This document shows, in pieces, positions 1-7,567 of a stretch of DNA of 22,776 nucleotides. Below the pieces are notes generated by a model. It searched no databases. It saw only the letters and a program-made list of their open reading frames with translations, and was not told the DNA's origin. The position numbers were made by a program, and so were the translations under genes. The DNA comes from Bacillota bacterium (GTDB taxonomy: Bacteria > Bacillota > Clostridia > Clostridiales > Caloramatoraceae). The stretch's first letter is position 1. The number at the start of each line of letters is the position of its first letter. Location of the stretch: positions 1 through 22,776 of the forward strand of contig JAEZLD010000104.1 of assembly GCA_023415335.1 (NCBI GenBank). Reading direction: 5' to 3'.

Positions 1-2
1 CC

Positions 3-140
3 TGCCGGGACATGTGCAGCACCCTTGGAGGGATAACCCAGAGTACAGCATCCAGGTATTGCAGTGAGGGCCTGAAGCTGTTGGAGGGGGAAGAGTATCG
101 GCATATTGTGGAGGATTTTTTGAGGGCCTGTGAAGCTTAG
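3..140 (+). CDS. 3' end of an unrecognised gene (partial)
   Basis: An open frame enters from the left edge and runs 45 codons to a TAG at 138-140. The visible C-terminus reads as a mixed hydrophilic tail ending in an amphipathic helix (…EEYRHIVEDFLRACEA). I do not recognise the family. The frame at 2-67 is also open and cannot be excluded, but it is only 21 codons long, whereas this frame has helix-like periodicity and GC-rich third positions suggesting real coding. The rest of the gene lies outside the window. No terminator hairpin is evident just after the stop. Confidence 0.35.
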   Translation, partial: CRDMCSTLGGITQSTASRYCSEGLKLLEGEEYRHIVEDFLRACEA

Positions 141-305
141 AGAAAACTAACAATAATTTAAAATGATATATGGAAGGTCTTAATAAAATAGTCTATTGCG
201 TGGACAAGCACGGTTAAATAAGTGGTTGTAAATGAAAGAGGGGTGATGGTTGGGGAAACAAAGGTGAAGAAGCATTATGAATGACATAATTATATATGAA
301 AAAGC

Positions 306-317
306 TTAACCGTCCCT
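306..317 (-). repeat. Dispersed REP-like repeat, copy 1
   Basis: TTAACCGTCCCT on the plus strand, the same 12-bp core found in six other intergenic places in this window. It lies between the left-edge gene and the VanY-like gene, about 30 bp upstream of the predicted -35 box. This copy is preceded by GC rather than the GGG of the fullest copies, so its GGTTAACC palindrome is incomplete. Confidence 0.6.
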
Positions 318-344
318 AACTCCCAGGTTATCGATGGTCATGGT

Positions 345-372
345 TTGCCAAATTAAGGATAGGTGATATAAT
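345..372 (+). promoter_or_regulatory. SigA-type promoter of the VanY-like gene
   Basis: A -35 box TTGCCA (345-350) is followed after 16 bp by a perfect TATAAT (367-372), itself preceded by TG at 364-365, which makes an extended -10. Transcription would start near 379, leaving a leader of about 25 nt before the TTG start at 404. Confidence 0.65.
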
Positions 373-403
373 GTGAAAAATATAATTTTAGGAAGTGTAG
401 TAT

Positions 404-1330
404 TTGGACAAGAGAAAAGCCGTATGCTGCTTTGTGTGGATCATTGCTGCATCGGGTATGGCATTAATATTTTTTACGGCAAAATATCTGTATTGGGATA
501 AAAATGAAGATTTGCGTCAGGACAAGGAAACGCTGTCTCCTTATGATGATTATAGTTATGTAACCTTGAAGGAAGAAGCTGTGGGAAAGGGGCCGCTTAT
601 TCTTGTTAACAATTCAAATCTCTGTGATTTTGCACAGGTCGAAGAGATGGTAACTGTTAATACACATAAAAATAGTTCCTATAAAGTAAAGGATAATAAT
701 CAAAGGCTAAATATTGAAGTTATGGAACCCTTAAACAAAATGATGGATGATTTTATGAAGTCTAAAGGAAAAAGTGACATAATGATCGTTAGTGCCTACA
801 GGAGCTTCGATGAGCAGGAATCTATTTATAGCAGCAAGGCAATAGAAGGAGAAGATAAGGGTGCCCTGCAGTGGGTAGCCATTCCAGGTGGAAGTGAGCA
901 TCATACTGGATATGCATTTGATTTTGGTTTATATACCAGTAATGGATATAGCTATAAATATGATGGAAAAGGTATTTATTCGTATATATTAGAAAATGCA
1001 TATAAATATGGGTTTATTCTTAGATATCCCGAAGATAAAACCAGTATAACAAGTATATACTATGAGCCTTGGCATTTTCGTTACATTGGACGCCCTCATG
1101 CATATATTCTGGAATCTAAGGGTATGTGTTTGGAAGAGTATATAGAATATCTTAAGTCTTTCCCATATGATGGGACACACTTTTATGCGAAGGATTTCGA
1201 TGGGACCGATTACGAGATATACTATGTTAAATCTGAGGGAGGAGCTACCCGGCTACCGGTGCCAAAGGATAGAAAATACTCGATTTCAGGGAACAATATT
1301 GATGGGTTTATTGTAACAGCATATAAATAA
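404..1330 (+). CDS. Membrane-anchored VanY-type D,D-carboxypeptidase (peptidase M15B)
   Basis: Predicted zinc peptidase acting on the D-Ala-D-Ala end of cell-wall peptides outside the membrane. Visible signs of the M15B/VanY family are the SAYRS motif (residues 130-134), the zinc motif SxHxxGxAxD (S164, H166, G169, A171, D173) and E221-P-W-H224, giving the third zinc ligand and the catalytic glutamate. One hydrophobic segment (about residues 9-27) after a KRK start indicates an N-terminal membrane anchor, with the catalytic domain outside. The start is TTG at 404, chosen because AGGAAG lies 8 nt upstream; no in-frame ATG comes before the membrane segment. It is monocistronic, with its own promoter and terminator. 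No van resistance genes are adjacent, so a role in normal wall remodelling is more likely than glycopeptide resistance. The family is clear; the exact substrate (D,D- or L,D-) is not. Confidence 0.88.
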   Translation: MDKRKAVCCFVWIIAASGMALIFFTAKYLYWDKNEDLRQDKETLSPYDDYSYVTLKEEAVGKGPLILVNNSNLCDFAQVEEMVTVNTHKNSSYKVKDNNQRLNIEVMEPLNKMMDDFMKSKGKSDIMIVSAYRSFDEQESIYSSKAIEGEDKGALQWVAIPGGSEHHTGYAFDFGLYTSNGYSYKYDGKGIYSYILENAYKYGFILRYPEDKTSITSIYYEPWHFRYIGRPHAYILESKGMCLEEYIEYLKSFPYDGTHFYAKDFDGTDYEIYYVKSEGGATRLPVPKDRKYSISGNNIDGFIVTAYK

Positions 1331-1332
1331 CT

Positions 1333-1360
1333 AAAGCAGGCCTCATAAGCCTGCTTTTTT
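1333..1360 (+). terminator. Intrinsic terminator after the VanY-like gene
   Basis: AAAGCAGGC (1333-1341) pairs with GCCTGCTTT (1349-1357) around a 7-nt loop and is followed by a run of T to 1360. It starts 3 nt after the stop codon. It may also serve the convergent ribU in the other direction, since the minus strand has a short T run as well. Confidence 0.9.
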
Positions 1361-1388
1361 GTGGCGAGCTTAATATGAAACTAACGGA

Positions 1389-1400
1389 TTAACCGTCCCT
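1389..1400 (-). repeat. Dispersed REP-like repeat, copy 2
   Basis: TTAACCGTCCCT lies between the convergent ends of the VanY-like gene and ribU, 14 bp from the ribU stop codon. It has the same core and orientation as the copies at 306, 2357 and 2396. Confidence 0.6.
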
Positions 1401-1413
1401 GAGCCCTGAGCTG

Positions 1414-2040
1414 TTAGCACCTGCCCTTTATTACTGGGGAGAGCTTCTTATATATTGGTACGGTTATCAGTCCGACTACGATGCCCTTAAAGATGTTGAA
1501 TGGGGTTACTGCCATTAGTACGAAGTCGGATAAGCTGTTTATGGCAGGGTTTACTGCTGTTCCTGCGGCTATCAGTGCATCCATAGGCATTTTGAAAGCT
1601 TTGGCGTATACGGGCAGCAGTAAATAGGCATTCAAGAGGCCTCCTATTGTTGCCATACAAAGGGTTCCTGTAATAATGCCAATTATGGCATGCTTTTTAT
1701 CCTTGTGCTTTAGATATATTAATGATGCTGGTACTACCAGTGAGCAGCCTATTATGAAGTTTGCTATCTCCCCTATTCCAGCTGTTTGAGTTGAATTAAA
1801 CATAAGATTTAAGAGAATCTTTAGCAGTTCAATCAATATTCCTGCTACAGGTCCTAATGCAAAGCCTCCTATAAGTACCGCCACCTCACTGAAGTCCAGC
1901 TTATAGAAGCCTGGGGCAAACCACAGTGGAATTTCAAACAGCATTAGCACTGTTGCCACTGCGCCCAGCATGCTTATCTTTACCAATGTGTTAACTGTAC
2001 ATCTTCTTTTGATTTTTTTGCTTGAGCTTGAAATATCCAT
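1414..2040 (-). CDS. ribU: Riboflavin ECF transporter, substrate-binding S component RibU
   Basis: Integral membrane S component that captures riboflavin (or FMN/roseoflavin) and works with a shared ECF energizing module (EcfA, EcfA', EcfT) encoded elsewhere. The 208-residue protein has a basic cytoplasmic N-terminus and about six hydrophobic segments. The RibU-like signature region FEIPLWFAPGFYKLDFSEV follows the first segment (about residues 36-55), and a conserved NPAINSLSDF stretch lies near residue 163. The start ATG at 2040 has AGGGGG about 4 nt upstream on the minus strand. The assignment is strongly supported by the FMN riboswitch and terminator directly in front of the gene. No other riboflavin genes are nearby, which fits a single-gene uptake unit. 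Confidence 0.93.
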   Translation of the reverse strand: MDISSSSKKIKRRCTVNTLVKISMLGAVATVLMLFEIPLWFAPGFYKLDFSEVAVLIGGFALGPVAGILIELLKILLNLMFNSTQTAGIGEIANFIIGCSLVVPASLIYLKHKDKKHAIIGIITGTLCMATIGGLLNAYLLLPVYAKAFKMPMDALIAAGTAVNPAINSLSDFVLMAVTPFNIFKGIVVGLITVPIYKKLSPVIKGRC

Positions 2041-2070
2041 AAATCCCCCTGAAAGATATGGCTTAGATTT

Positions 2071-2103
2071 AAAAAGCCCCGACCATCAGGCGTGGTCAGG
2101 GCT
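2071..2103 (-). terminator. Riboswitch-controlled terminator in the ribU leader
   Basis: On the minus strand AGCCCTGACCA pairs with TGGTCGGGGCT (11 pairs, one G-U) around a 7-nt loop, followed by TTTT. It lies about 10 nt after the FMN aptamer and before the ribU ribosome binding site, the arrangement expected for transcription attenuation when FMN is bound. Confidence 0.92.
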
Positions 2104-2113
2104 CTTAGACTCA

Positions 2114-2222
2114 TATCTTCTCTCATCCGGACTATACCGTCGGCTTTGGAATTTCACCAAATCAGCCTGTTAAGGCTCGTGGGCTATACCACCGGTCAGG
2201 AATTACACCATACCCTGAAGAC
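2114..2222 (-). promoter_or_regulatory. FMN riboswitch (RFN element)
   Basis: The minus strand carries the conserved RFN blocks in order: the TCTTCAGGG 5' arm, GACCGGTGGTATAGCCCACGAG-type segment (about 2177-2199), GATTTGGTGAAATTCCAAAG (about 2143-2162), then GCCGACGGTATAGTCCGGAT and GAGAAGATA closing the P1 stem. P1 is TCTTC (2221-2217) with GAAGA (2120-2116). RFN elements bind FMN and repress riboflavin synthesis or uptake genes. Here the aptamer sits between a promoter and a terminator upstream of ribU. One conserved stem (GCCTTAACAGGC) is a short variable hairpin. Confidence 0.97.
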
Positions 2223-2264
2223 ACAATAAAAATTTTTATTTAATAAGAATTCTTACTACTATAT

Positions 2265-2293
2265 AGAATATTACTTGTGTACGCATATGTCAA
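2265..2293 (-). promoter_or_regulatory. Promoter of the FMN riboswitch-ribU unit
   Basis: On the minus strand a perfect TTGACA (2293-2288) is followed after 17 bp by TATTCT (2270-2265). Transcription would begin near 2258, about 35 nt before the aptamer. The -10 is weak (4 of 6) but the -35 and spacing are ideal. Confidence 0.6.
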
Positions 2294-2356
2294 TATGCCA
2301 GTGCAAAGTCACTAAATAATTATACTATCCCAGCTTTTTTTATCCAAAGGGAGGGG

Positions 2357-2407
2357 TTAACCGTCCCTGTCACCCTTCCTGCCAGAAGAGATGGGTTAAC
2401 CGTCCCT
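2357..2407 (-). repeat. Dispersed REP-like repeats, copies 3 and 4 (direct pair)
   Basis: Two identical cores TTAACCGTCCCTGT start at 2357 and 2396, 39 bp apart in the same orientation. Both are preceded by GG, completing the palindrome GGTTAACC, and both are followed by a C-rich stretch. The pair lies between the ribU promoter and the stop codon of the large permease, so it is in the 3' untranslated region of the ABC operon. The space from 2294 to 2421 holds nothing else that I recognise. Confidence 0.65.
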
Positions 2408-2421
2408 GTCCCCCTGTTCCA

Positions 2422-5115
2422 TTATAGATTCTCATTCCTTAACGCATCTATAGGGTTATCGTTCTTTATCTTGCTCATGGCGTACATCATGGTGGAAAAC
2501 ACTACTACAAACACGCTGAATATGGCGACTCCTATGGAAATCCACGACATGTGGAAACCTGTGGTATAGCCGGAGTTAACCACCTTATATATCAGATATG
2601 TTACCCCAACTGAAACGGGCAGGCCCAATGCAAGGGAGCGGATACCATACAGTATGCATTCAAAGTTCATCATCTTGTTAAAGCCCCTTGAGGTCATGCC
2701 TACAGACCGCAGCATTGCAAACTCCCTGCGTCTCAGGGCTATGTTGGTGGATATGGTGTTAAACACGTTTGCCAGGGCTATGAGGGATATGAGCGCAATA
2801 AATCCGTATGCAAAGACACTTATTACCGTGACTATGTTTCTTTTTCTATCAGCCATTGCAGCATAGTTTTCCAGCCTGCTTTCTACATTGTATGAACTGT
2901 CTTCTTCCAGGATTTTTTTCATCGCCTGGTAAGTAGTGTTGTGGTCTGAGGATGTAAAGTACAGGCTAGGGTTCCATGGATGGTATTCTGAGCCCATTAC
3001 AGTTTTTATGGCGCTATATGGATACATAAACACTATAGGGTATGTGTCTGTTGATACACAGAAGGGTAGATCCTCTGTGAAGCTGCCTATATTAACCTTA
3101 TTTTTTATGGCATATTCTTCTGCAGGAAGCTGTATGTCCTGTCCGGTCTCTTTGCTTCTATATACCAGCACCGCATCTCCGTTTTCTGCAGTAGCATTAT
3201 GTACATAGGAATAGCCTTCATATTCCTTTTTTCTATATGTATACAGCTCCAGATCGGTTTCGTTTTTTAGAATTGAAATATTATAGTATTTCCCTGCCTT
3301 TGTGTTAAATACATTAAACTTGTTATAAACAAGAGCTGTAGGTCTGCTGTTGTCCATATATTTTTTGACATCCAGCTTCTGCTCCTTAAGGAAATCCTCA
3401 TAAACCTTATCCTCTATGAAGCACATGCTTTCATGTAAGATGGAGGGCTTCTGGGTCAGAATGTAGTAGTTCTGTTCATCACTTTGTGCTTTAATATAGT
3501 CCAGATAGTCCTGGGAATAGCAGCTTGGTGAAAACATAAACTCACCGGAGTTGGAATCTGCATAGGCGGCCTTTTGTACCCCCTTAACAGATGAGAGCTC
3601 ATCATAAATTTCCTGGAAAGGTTTATTTTCTTTTCCGCTGAAGAAGTAAGCAATGTCAAAACCATAGGTATCCATGGCACCACTAACAGATTCTGTCAGG
3701 TACATGCAGAAGGAACTGGCTGATATGAACAGCACAATGCTCATAAATAAGGATACTATAGTAGCCCTGTACCTTCTCCTGCTTCGCTTGAAGTACTTGC
3801 TGGCAATCATCCCCTCCAGTCCAAACAGCCTGTAGGTGAGCTTTGAGGTTTTAACCTGGTTTCCTTTTGCAGATATGTCGCTGCTCTGCCTTATGGCATC
3901 TATGGCATTTATCCTGACAGCTCTTTTAGACGGAATCCATGCAGATATAAGTATGGTAATAAGTGCTATTATAGCTGCTGCACCAACTGATATCCAGGAA
4001 ACACTTAAGGTTACAGGTATCTGGCTTCCTGTAAGAGAGATGATTTTATCCTTTAGAAGGTACAATGTAAGTCCTATCCCACCTATTCCTCCCATAACTC
4101 CAAGCGGTATACCAATAAGGCTGAGGACCAGTGCCTCATAGAAAACGGAGCTTTTTATCTGTTTTTTGGTGGCTCCAATGGATACAAGAAGTCCAAACTG
4201 TTTTGTCCTTTCGCTTACCGATATGGCAAAAGCATTATATATTAAGGATATTGAGCCGAACATTATAAGGGCTATGAATATGCTCCCCATTCCGTATAAT
4301 ACGGAATAGAAGCTGTCATAACGTGAGGCTCCAGAATATGCCAGAAGCGACCAATTAGTTAAGACGCCTAAGCTATGTTCATTCATGAGATTATAGATTT
4401 CCTTAGGATTTTTGGTCTTAAAGTATATGTCGTAGTTGTAGGTGCCCCTGGTGTCCTCATCCATGGCAGTTATGGCTGTGTAGCCTGGAGAATCGTAATT
4501 CTCAAAGCTTGGCTTCTTATAGAAGCCAACAATCGTATAGGCACGGGTTTCTGTAGTGTCTAGCATCTCAAGTACAGAATCATCCTCAGCCTTAACCAGG
4601 GGTGTATTCTGATAAAGTATAATCCCATCACTTTTTCTCTGCCCTATATTTAAGGTTATAGCTTCCCCTAACGAGAGGCTTACACCTCCGTTTGAACTTA
4701 CATGCTCAGGCAGAATAATTTCAGATGGGCTTTCAGGAAGCCTGCCGCGGGTCATGTGCACAGGCATAGAATTAAAAAAAATCTTATCAGCACCCATTAT
4801 GTACAGGTAAGGATTCCTTGGATTTCTGCAGCCTTCAAGCTTTGCATAGCCTATGGACTGGCTCATTACAAGGGTTGACAGGCGGCTGTCCTCCTTAACC
4901 TCATTTATTTTATCCATGCTTACATTTAAAGTGCTTCCGTAGTAGTCTCCGTCATTATATATGGCATCCTCTACCATGAAGTTAAGTATGCTAGAGGCAA
5001 AGGTGGTTACCGCACATATCATGGCAGCTGAGAGTATTATGCCTATAATGGTTACAAGTGTACGGACCCTGTTCTTCTTCAGGGTTTCCAGGGTTACCTT
5101 ATGGAATATATTCAT
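2422..5115 (-). CDS. ABC transporter permease, FtsX/MacB type with two large extracellular domains
   Basis: 897-residue permease paired with the ATPase encoded just upstream. Hydrophobic pattern: one helix at about 18-44, a soluble stretch of about 220 residues, three helices at about 273-296, 326-350 and 375-395, then a second repeat with a helix at 448-470, about 290 soluble residues, and three helices between about 765 and 890. Each three-helix block carries the FtsX cytoplasmic motif (SERTKQFGLLVSIGAT and RREFAMLRSVGMT) and ends in an xxIDAIR/NPIDALR tail. This is the duplicated 4+4 helix plan, not the 10-helix BceB plan with one external domain. Such permeases with a two-component system generally act in envelope stress or antimicrobial peptide defence. 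Its start overlaps the ATPase stop by 4 bp, so the two are translationally coupled. I see no terminator hairpin after its stop, only the REP-like pair. The substrate is unknown. Confidence 0.9.
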   Translation of the reverse strand: MNIFHKVTLETLKKNRVRTLVTIIGIILSAAMICAVTTFASSILNFMVEDAIYNDGDYYGSTLNVSMDKINEVKEDSRLSTLVMSQSIGYAKLEGCRNPRNPYLYIMGADKIFFNSMPVHMTRGRLPESPSEIILPEHVSSNGGVSLSLGEAITLNIGQRKSDGIILYQNTPLVKAEDDSVLEMLDTTETRAYTIVGFYKKPSFENYDSPGYTAITAMDEDTRGTYNYDIYFKTKNPKEIYNLMNEHSLGVLTNWSLLAYSGASRYDSFYSVLYGMGSIFIALIMFGSISLIYNAFAISVSERTKQFGLLVSIGATKKQIKSSVFYEALVLSLIGIPLGVMGGIGGIGLTLYLLKDKIISLTGSQIPVTLSVSWISVGAAAIIALITILISAWIPSKRAVRINAIDAIRQSSDISAKGNQVKTSKLTYRLFGLEGMIASKYFKRSRRRYRATIVSLFMSIVLFISASSFCMYLTESVSGAMDTYGFDIAYFFSGKENKPFQEIYDELSSVKGVQKAAYADSNSGEFMFSPSCYSQDYLDYIKAQSDEQNYYILTQKPSILHESMCFIEDKVYEDFLKEQKLDVKKYMDNSRPTALVYNKFNVFNTKAGKYYNISILKNETDLELYTYRKKEYEGYSYVHNATAENGDAVLVYRSKETGQDIQLPAEEYAIKNKVNIGSFTEDLPFCVSTDTYPIVFMYPYSAIKTVMGSEYHPWNPSLYFTSSDHNTTYQAMKKILEEDSSYNVESRLENYAAMADRKRNIVTVISVFAYGFIALISLIALANVFNTISTNIALRRREFAMLRSVGMTSRGFNKMMNFECILYGIRSLALGLPVSVGVTYLIYKVVNSGYTTGFHMSWISIGVAIFSVFVVVFSTMMYAMSKIKNDNPIDALRNENL

Positions 5116-5795
5116 TTCCGTATCACCTCATCGTGGGTGATTTTGCCGTCCTCTAAGGATATTATTCTGTCAGATTGAAGGGCAATGCGCTCATCATGGG
5201 TTATTATTATAATGGTCTGGTTGTACTTGTGGTTTGAAAGCTTTAAAAGCTCCACAATCTCCTGGCTGTTTTTGGAGTCAAGGTTTCCTGTTGGCTCATC
5301 TGCCAGCACCAGCATGGGTGAGTTCATAAGGGCACGGCCTATGGATACCCTTTGCTGCTGGCCGCCTGACAGCTGGTTGGGCAGATGTTTCTCCCTTCCA
5401 TTAAGCCCAAGTATGAATATAAGGTCTTCAAGCCTTTCCTGGTTTACCCTTTTGCCGTCCATAAGCACAGGCAGGGTGATGTTTTCTGTTACATCCAGTA
5501 CAGGTATAAGGTTGTAGAACTGGTATATTAGTCCTACCTCTCTGCGGCGAAATATTGCCAGCTGCTCATCGCTTTGGGCATACACATCGTTCCCGTCTAC
5601 AAATACCTTTCCAGAGGTGGGCTTGTCAACTCCGCCCAGTATATGCAGAAGGGTAGACTTCCCTGAGCCTGAGGGGCCTATTATGGCTATAAACTCCCCT
5701 CTCTCAGCAGTGAAGGATACGTTATCCAGGGCCTTTACCTGGTTATCAGCACTGCCATAGGTTTTAGTAAGGTTTTCGACTCTCAATATTTCCAT
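5112..5795 (-). CDS. ABC transporter ATP-binding protein (MacB/LolD/BceA-like)
   Basis: 227-residue cytoplasmic ATPase. Visible motifs are Walker A GPSGSGKST (40-48), Q-loop Q92 in the unusual context LIYQFYNLIP, signature LSGGQQQR (142-149), Walker B MLVLADE (161-167), D-loop NLDS and the H-loop histidine in IITHDE. It belongs to the family that energises FtsX-type permeases by mechanotransmission rather than classical transport. It has a good ribosome binding site (AAAAGGAG) upstream of the ATG at 5795. It follows the kinase gene after 88 bp, a gap with a 7-bp inverted repeat and a possible -10, so it may have its own regulated promoter. Confidence 0.95.
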   Translation of the reverse strand: MEILRVENLTKTYGSADNQVKALDNVSFTAERGEFIAIIGPSGSGKSTLLHILGGVDKPTSGKVFVDGNDVYAQSDEQLAIFRRREVGLIYQFYNLIPVLDVTENITLPVLMDGKRVNQERLEDLIFILGLNGREKHLPNQLSGGQQQRVSIGRALMNSPMLVLADEPTGNLDSKNSQEIVELLKLSNHKYNQTIIIITHDERIALQSDRIISLEDGKITHDEVIRK

Positions 5796-5824
5796 GGCTT
5801 TTCTCCTTTTAAGTTTATAGCATA

Positions 5825-5878
5825 ATTATATCCTTCTAAGGTGACAGGGAAATGACTCCATTATTACAATTCTGTCAC
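5825..5878 (-). promoter_or_regulatory. Possible regulator site and promoter in front of the ABC transporter genes
   Basis: The gap between kinase and ATPase genes contains an exact inverted repeat, GTGACAG (5841-5847) and CTGTCAC (5872-5878), separated by 24 bp. A perfect TATAAT lies at 5830-5825 on the minus strand, about 35 nt before the ATPase start. No good -35 box is visible at the right distance, which is typical of an activator-dependent promoter. The neighbouring OmpR-type regulator is the natural candidate. The repeat could instead form an RNA hairpin. Confidence 0.35.
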
Positions 5879-5883
5879 TTAAG

Positions 5884-6894
5884 CTATATGGTGGTTTTAT
5901 AGAACCTTATGGTAAAGAGGCTTCCTCCTTCACGGAAGTTTTCTGCCTTTACCGTACCATTCTGGGCTGTGATTATCATCCTTGACAGTGCCAGTCCTAT
6001 GCCGATGCTGTCATTGCTGGCGTTCCTTCCCTTGTAGAAGCGCTCAAATAAATAGGGAAGGTCTTCCTCAGCTATTCCTTCTCCAGTATCTCTGACCAGT
6101 ATCTCAGTATACAGGGGGTTTTCACTGCAGGTAACATATATGCACCTTCCGTCAGGTGTGTGCTCCATGCAGTTTTTAAGAATATTTCCCAGTGCCTCAA
6201 CCGACCAGGATAAGTCTCCCGTAAAGGACTCTGAGCCATTCTGGGACACAACCAGCCGCTGGCTTTTCAGGTCCATATGTATCTCAAGAAGGGAGGAGAT
6301 CCTTGCAATAAGCTCCCTGGTGCTAACCGTTGACTTGTTTAGCTTAACCGTCCCTGCATCCAGCCTGGAGATTTTAAGCAAGGAGGAAATAAGCCATTCT
6401 ATTCGGGATAGCTGTTTTTGCAGATCCTGGACGTATTCGTTGTGTTTTTCATCACTTAGGGATACTTGGGATAGAAGCGATGCCAGCAGATTCATGGAGG
6501 TTAGGGGAGTCCTAAGCTGGTGGGATATGTCTGCAATTGAATCTGCCAGGTAAGCTTTATCCTTGGATAGTGCATCTGCCTGGAATTTTAGCTGCTGAGT
6601 AAGCTTCTTAACCTCTCCATGGAGTATGGCAAGCTCACCCTCAGAGTAGTCTTGAAGACATACTGCATCATTTCCGTTCAGCACCTTGTTTATGTCCATA
6701 GCAAAGGAGGATAGCCTTCTGTAGCGGTGGTAGGTAAGAGATATGCTTAATGATGTAAATAATAGGCAGGCAGTGACAATTAAAAGCCCAGCATTGGGCC
6801 CTGATGTTATAAATCCAACAATGGAACATATGGCTGTCAGTAGTGAATATAGGGCTATGTGCAGCCTTATTTCGGGATTCCTTAAAAACTCCAT
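5884..6894 (-). CDS. Sensor histidine kinase, short-loop intramembrane-sensing type
   Basis: 336-residue kinase. Two helices (about 13-29 and 35-54) are joined by only about five residues, so there is almost no external sensor domain; this plan is known from BceS-type kinases that read the state of a partner ABC transporter. Then follow a linker, the phosphoacceptor H-box with H125 in DISHQLRTPLTS, an N-box (ILKNCMEHTPDG), G1 (VRDTGEGIAEEDLPYLFERFY) and G2 (GIGLALSRMI). All catalytic motifs look intact. The gene starts 1 nt after the regulator stop. It probably senses an envelope signal through the ABC permease encoded downstream and phosphorylates the regulator encoded upstream. Confidence 0.94.
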   Translation of the reverse strand: MEFLRNPEIRLHIALYSLLTAICSIVGFITSGPNAGLLIVTACLLFTSLSISLTYHRYRRLSSFAMDINKVLNGNDAVCLQDYSEGELAILHGEVKKLTQQLKFQADALSKDKAYLADSIADISHQLRTPLTSMNLLASLLSQVSLSDEKHNEYVQDLQKQLSRIEWLISSLLKISRLDAGTVKLNKSTVSTRELIARISSLLEIHMDLKSQRLVVSQNGSESFTGDLSWSVEALGNILKNCMEHTPDGRCIYVTCSENPLYTEILVRDTGEGIAEEDLPYLFERFYKGRNASNDSIGIGLALSRMIITAQNGTVKAENFREGGSLFTIRFYKTTI

Positions 6895-6895
6895 A

Positions 6896-7567
6896 TTAAT
6901 CTCCTATCTTATATCCAAGGCCCCTGATGGTGTTTAATATTGTAGGATTTTTCGGGTCGTCCTCAATCTTCTCACGGAGCCTTTTGATGTATACTGTCAA
7001 GGTGTTATCGTTTACAAATTCACCGGACATGTCCCATATTTCCTGAAGAAGCTTGTTCCTTGAAAGCACAGTACCCTTGTTTGACAGAAAAACCAGAAGC
7101 AGTCTATATTCCAAGGCAGACAGGAACACCTCATGACCCGCTTTTGTAACATGTGCCCTATCTACATCAACCCTAAGGTCACTAAGCTCTATAATTGAAC
7201 CGGCCTTTCCGTACCTTCTTAGTACGCTTTTGATTCTTGATATCAGCTCCCTAGGCCTGAAGGGCTTGGCTATATAATCATCAGCACCCAGGTCCAGCCC
7301 TATAACAGTGCTGCACTCATCCCCTGCTGCAGTGAGGAATATGACAGGTATAGGGAATGAGGCCTTTACCTCCTTGCATACTGAAAAGCCGTTGCCGTCT
7401 TCTAAGGATACATCCAGCAGCATAAGGTCAAAGGAGTCCATCTGCAGAGCAGACAGTGCATCCTTCTGCCCTCCCACAGCATATACTGAAAGGCCCTCGC
7501 TCTCCAGAAAGCTGCTCAGGCTTGATATTATTGAATGATCGTCCTCCACAAGTATTATCTTTATCAT
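6896..7567 (-). CDS. Response regulator, OmpR/PhoB family
   Basis: Receiver domain followed by a winged-helix DNA-binding domain, 223 residues. The phosphoacceptor is the Asp of LMLLDVSLEDG (D52), with the acidic pair E8/D9, T in FLTAAGDE, and the conserved lysine of DDYIAKPFRP. The C-terminal domain carries ALEYRLLLVFLSNKG and the recognition region VNDNTLTVYIKRLREKI. I take the ATG at 7567 as start: GGAGG lies 8 nt upstream and the ATG overlaps the stop of the preceding gene in an ATGA. A GTG three codons upstream (7576) overlaps the ribosome binding site and is unlikely. Its targets probably include the adjacent ABC genes. Confidence 0.95.
   Translation of the reverse strand: MIKIILVEDDHSIISSLSSFLESEGLSVYAVGGQKDALSALQMDSFDLMLLDVSLEDGNGFSVCKEVKASFPIPVIFLTAAGDECSTVIGLDLGADDYIAKPFRPRELISRIKSVLRRYGKAGSIIELSDLRVDVDRAHVTKAGHEVFLSALEYRLLLVFLSNKGTVLSRNKLLQEIWDMSGEFVNDNTLTVYIKRLREKIEDDPKNPTILNTIRGLGYKIGD

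Noticed and set aside
2..67. Alternative open frame at the left edge, 21 codons
   Set aside because: Shorter than the overlapping 45-codon frame and of no recognisable family; kept only as a caution for the partial gene.
404..1330. Vancomycin resistance function for the VanY-like gene
   Set aside because: No vanS/R/H/A/X genes are near; such carboxypeptidases are common wall enzymes in Clostridia.
6344..6355. An eighth exact match to the repeat core TTAACCGTCCCT, inside the histidine kinase gene
   Set aside because: It encodes GTVK in the phrase DAGTVKL, which is a normal and common kinase sequence after the H-box region, and the reading frame and motif spacing are undisturbed. I take it as a coincidence of codon choice rather than an inserted element, though an exact match of 12 is noteworthy.
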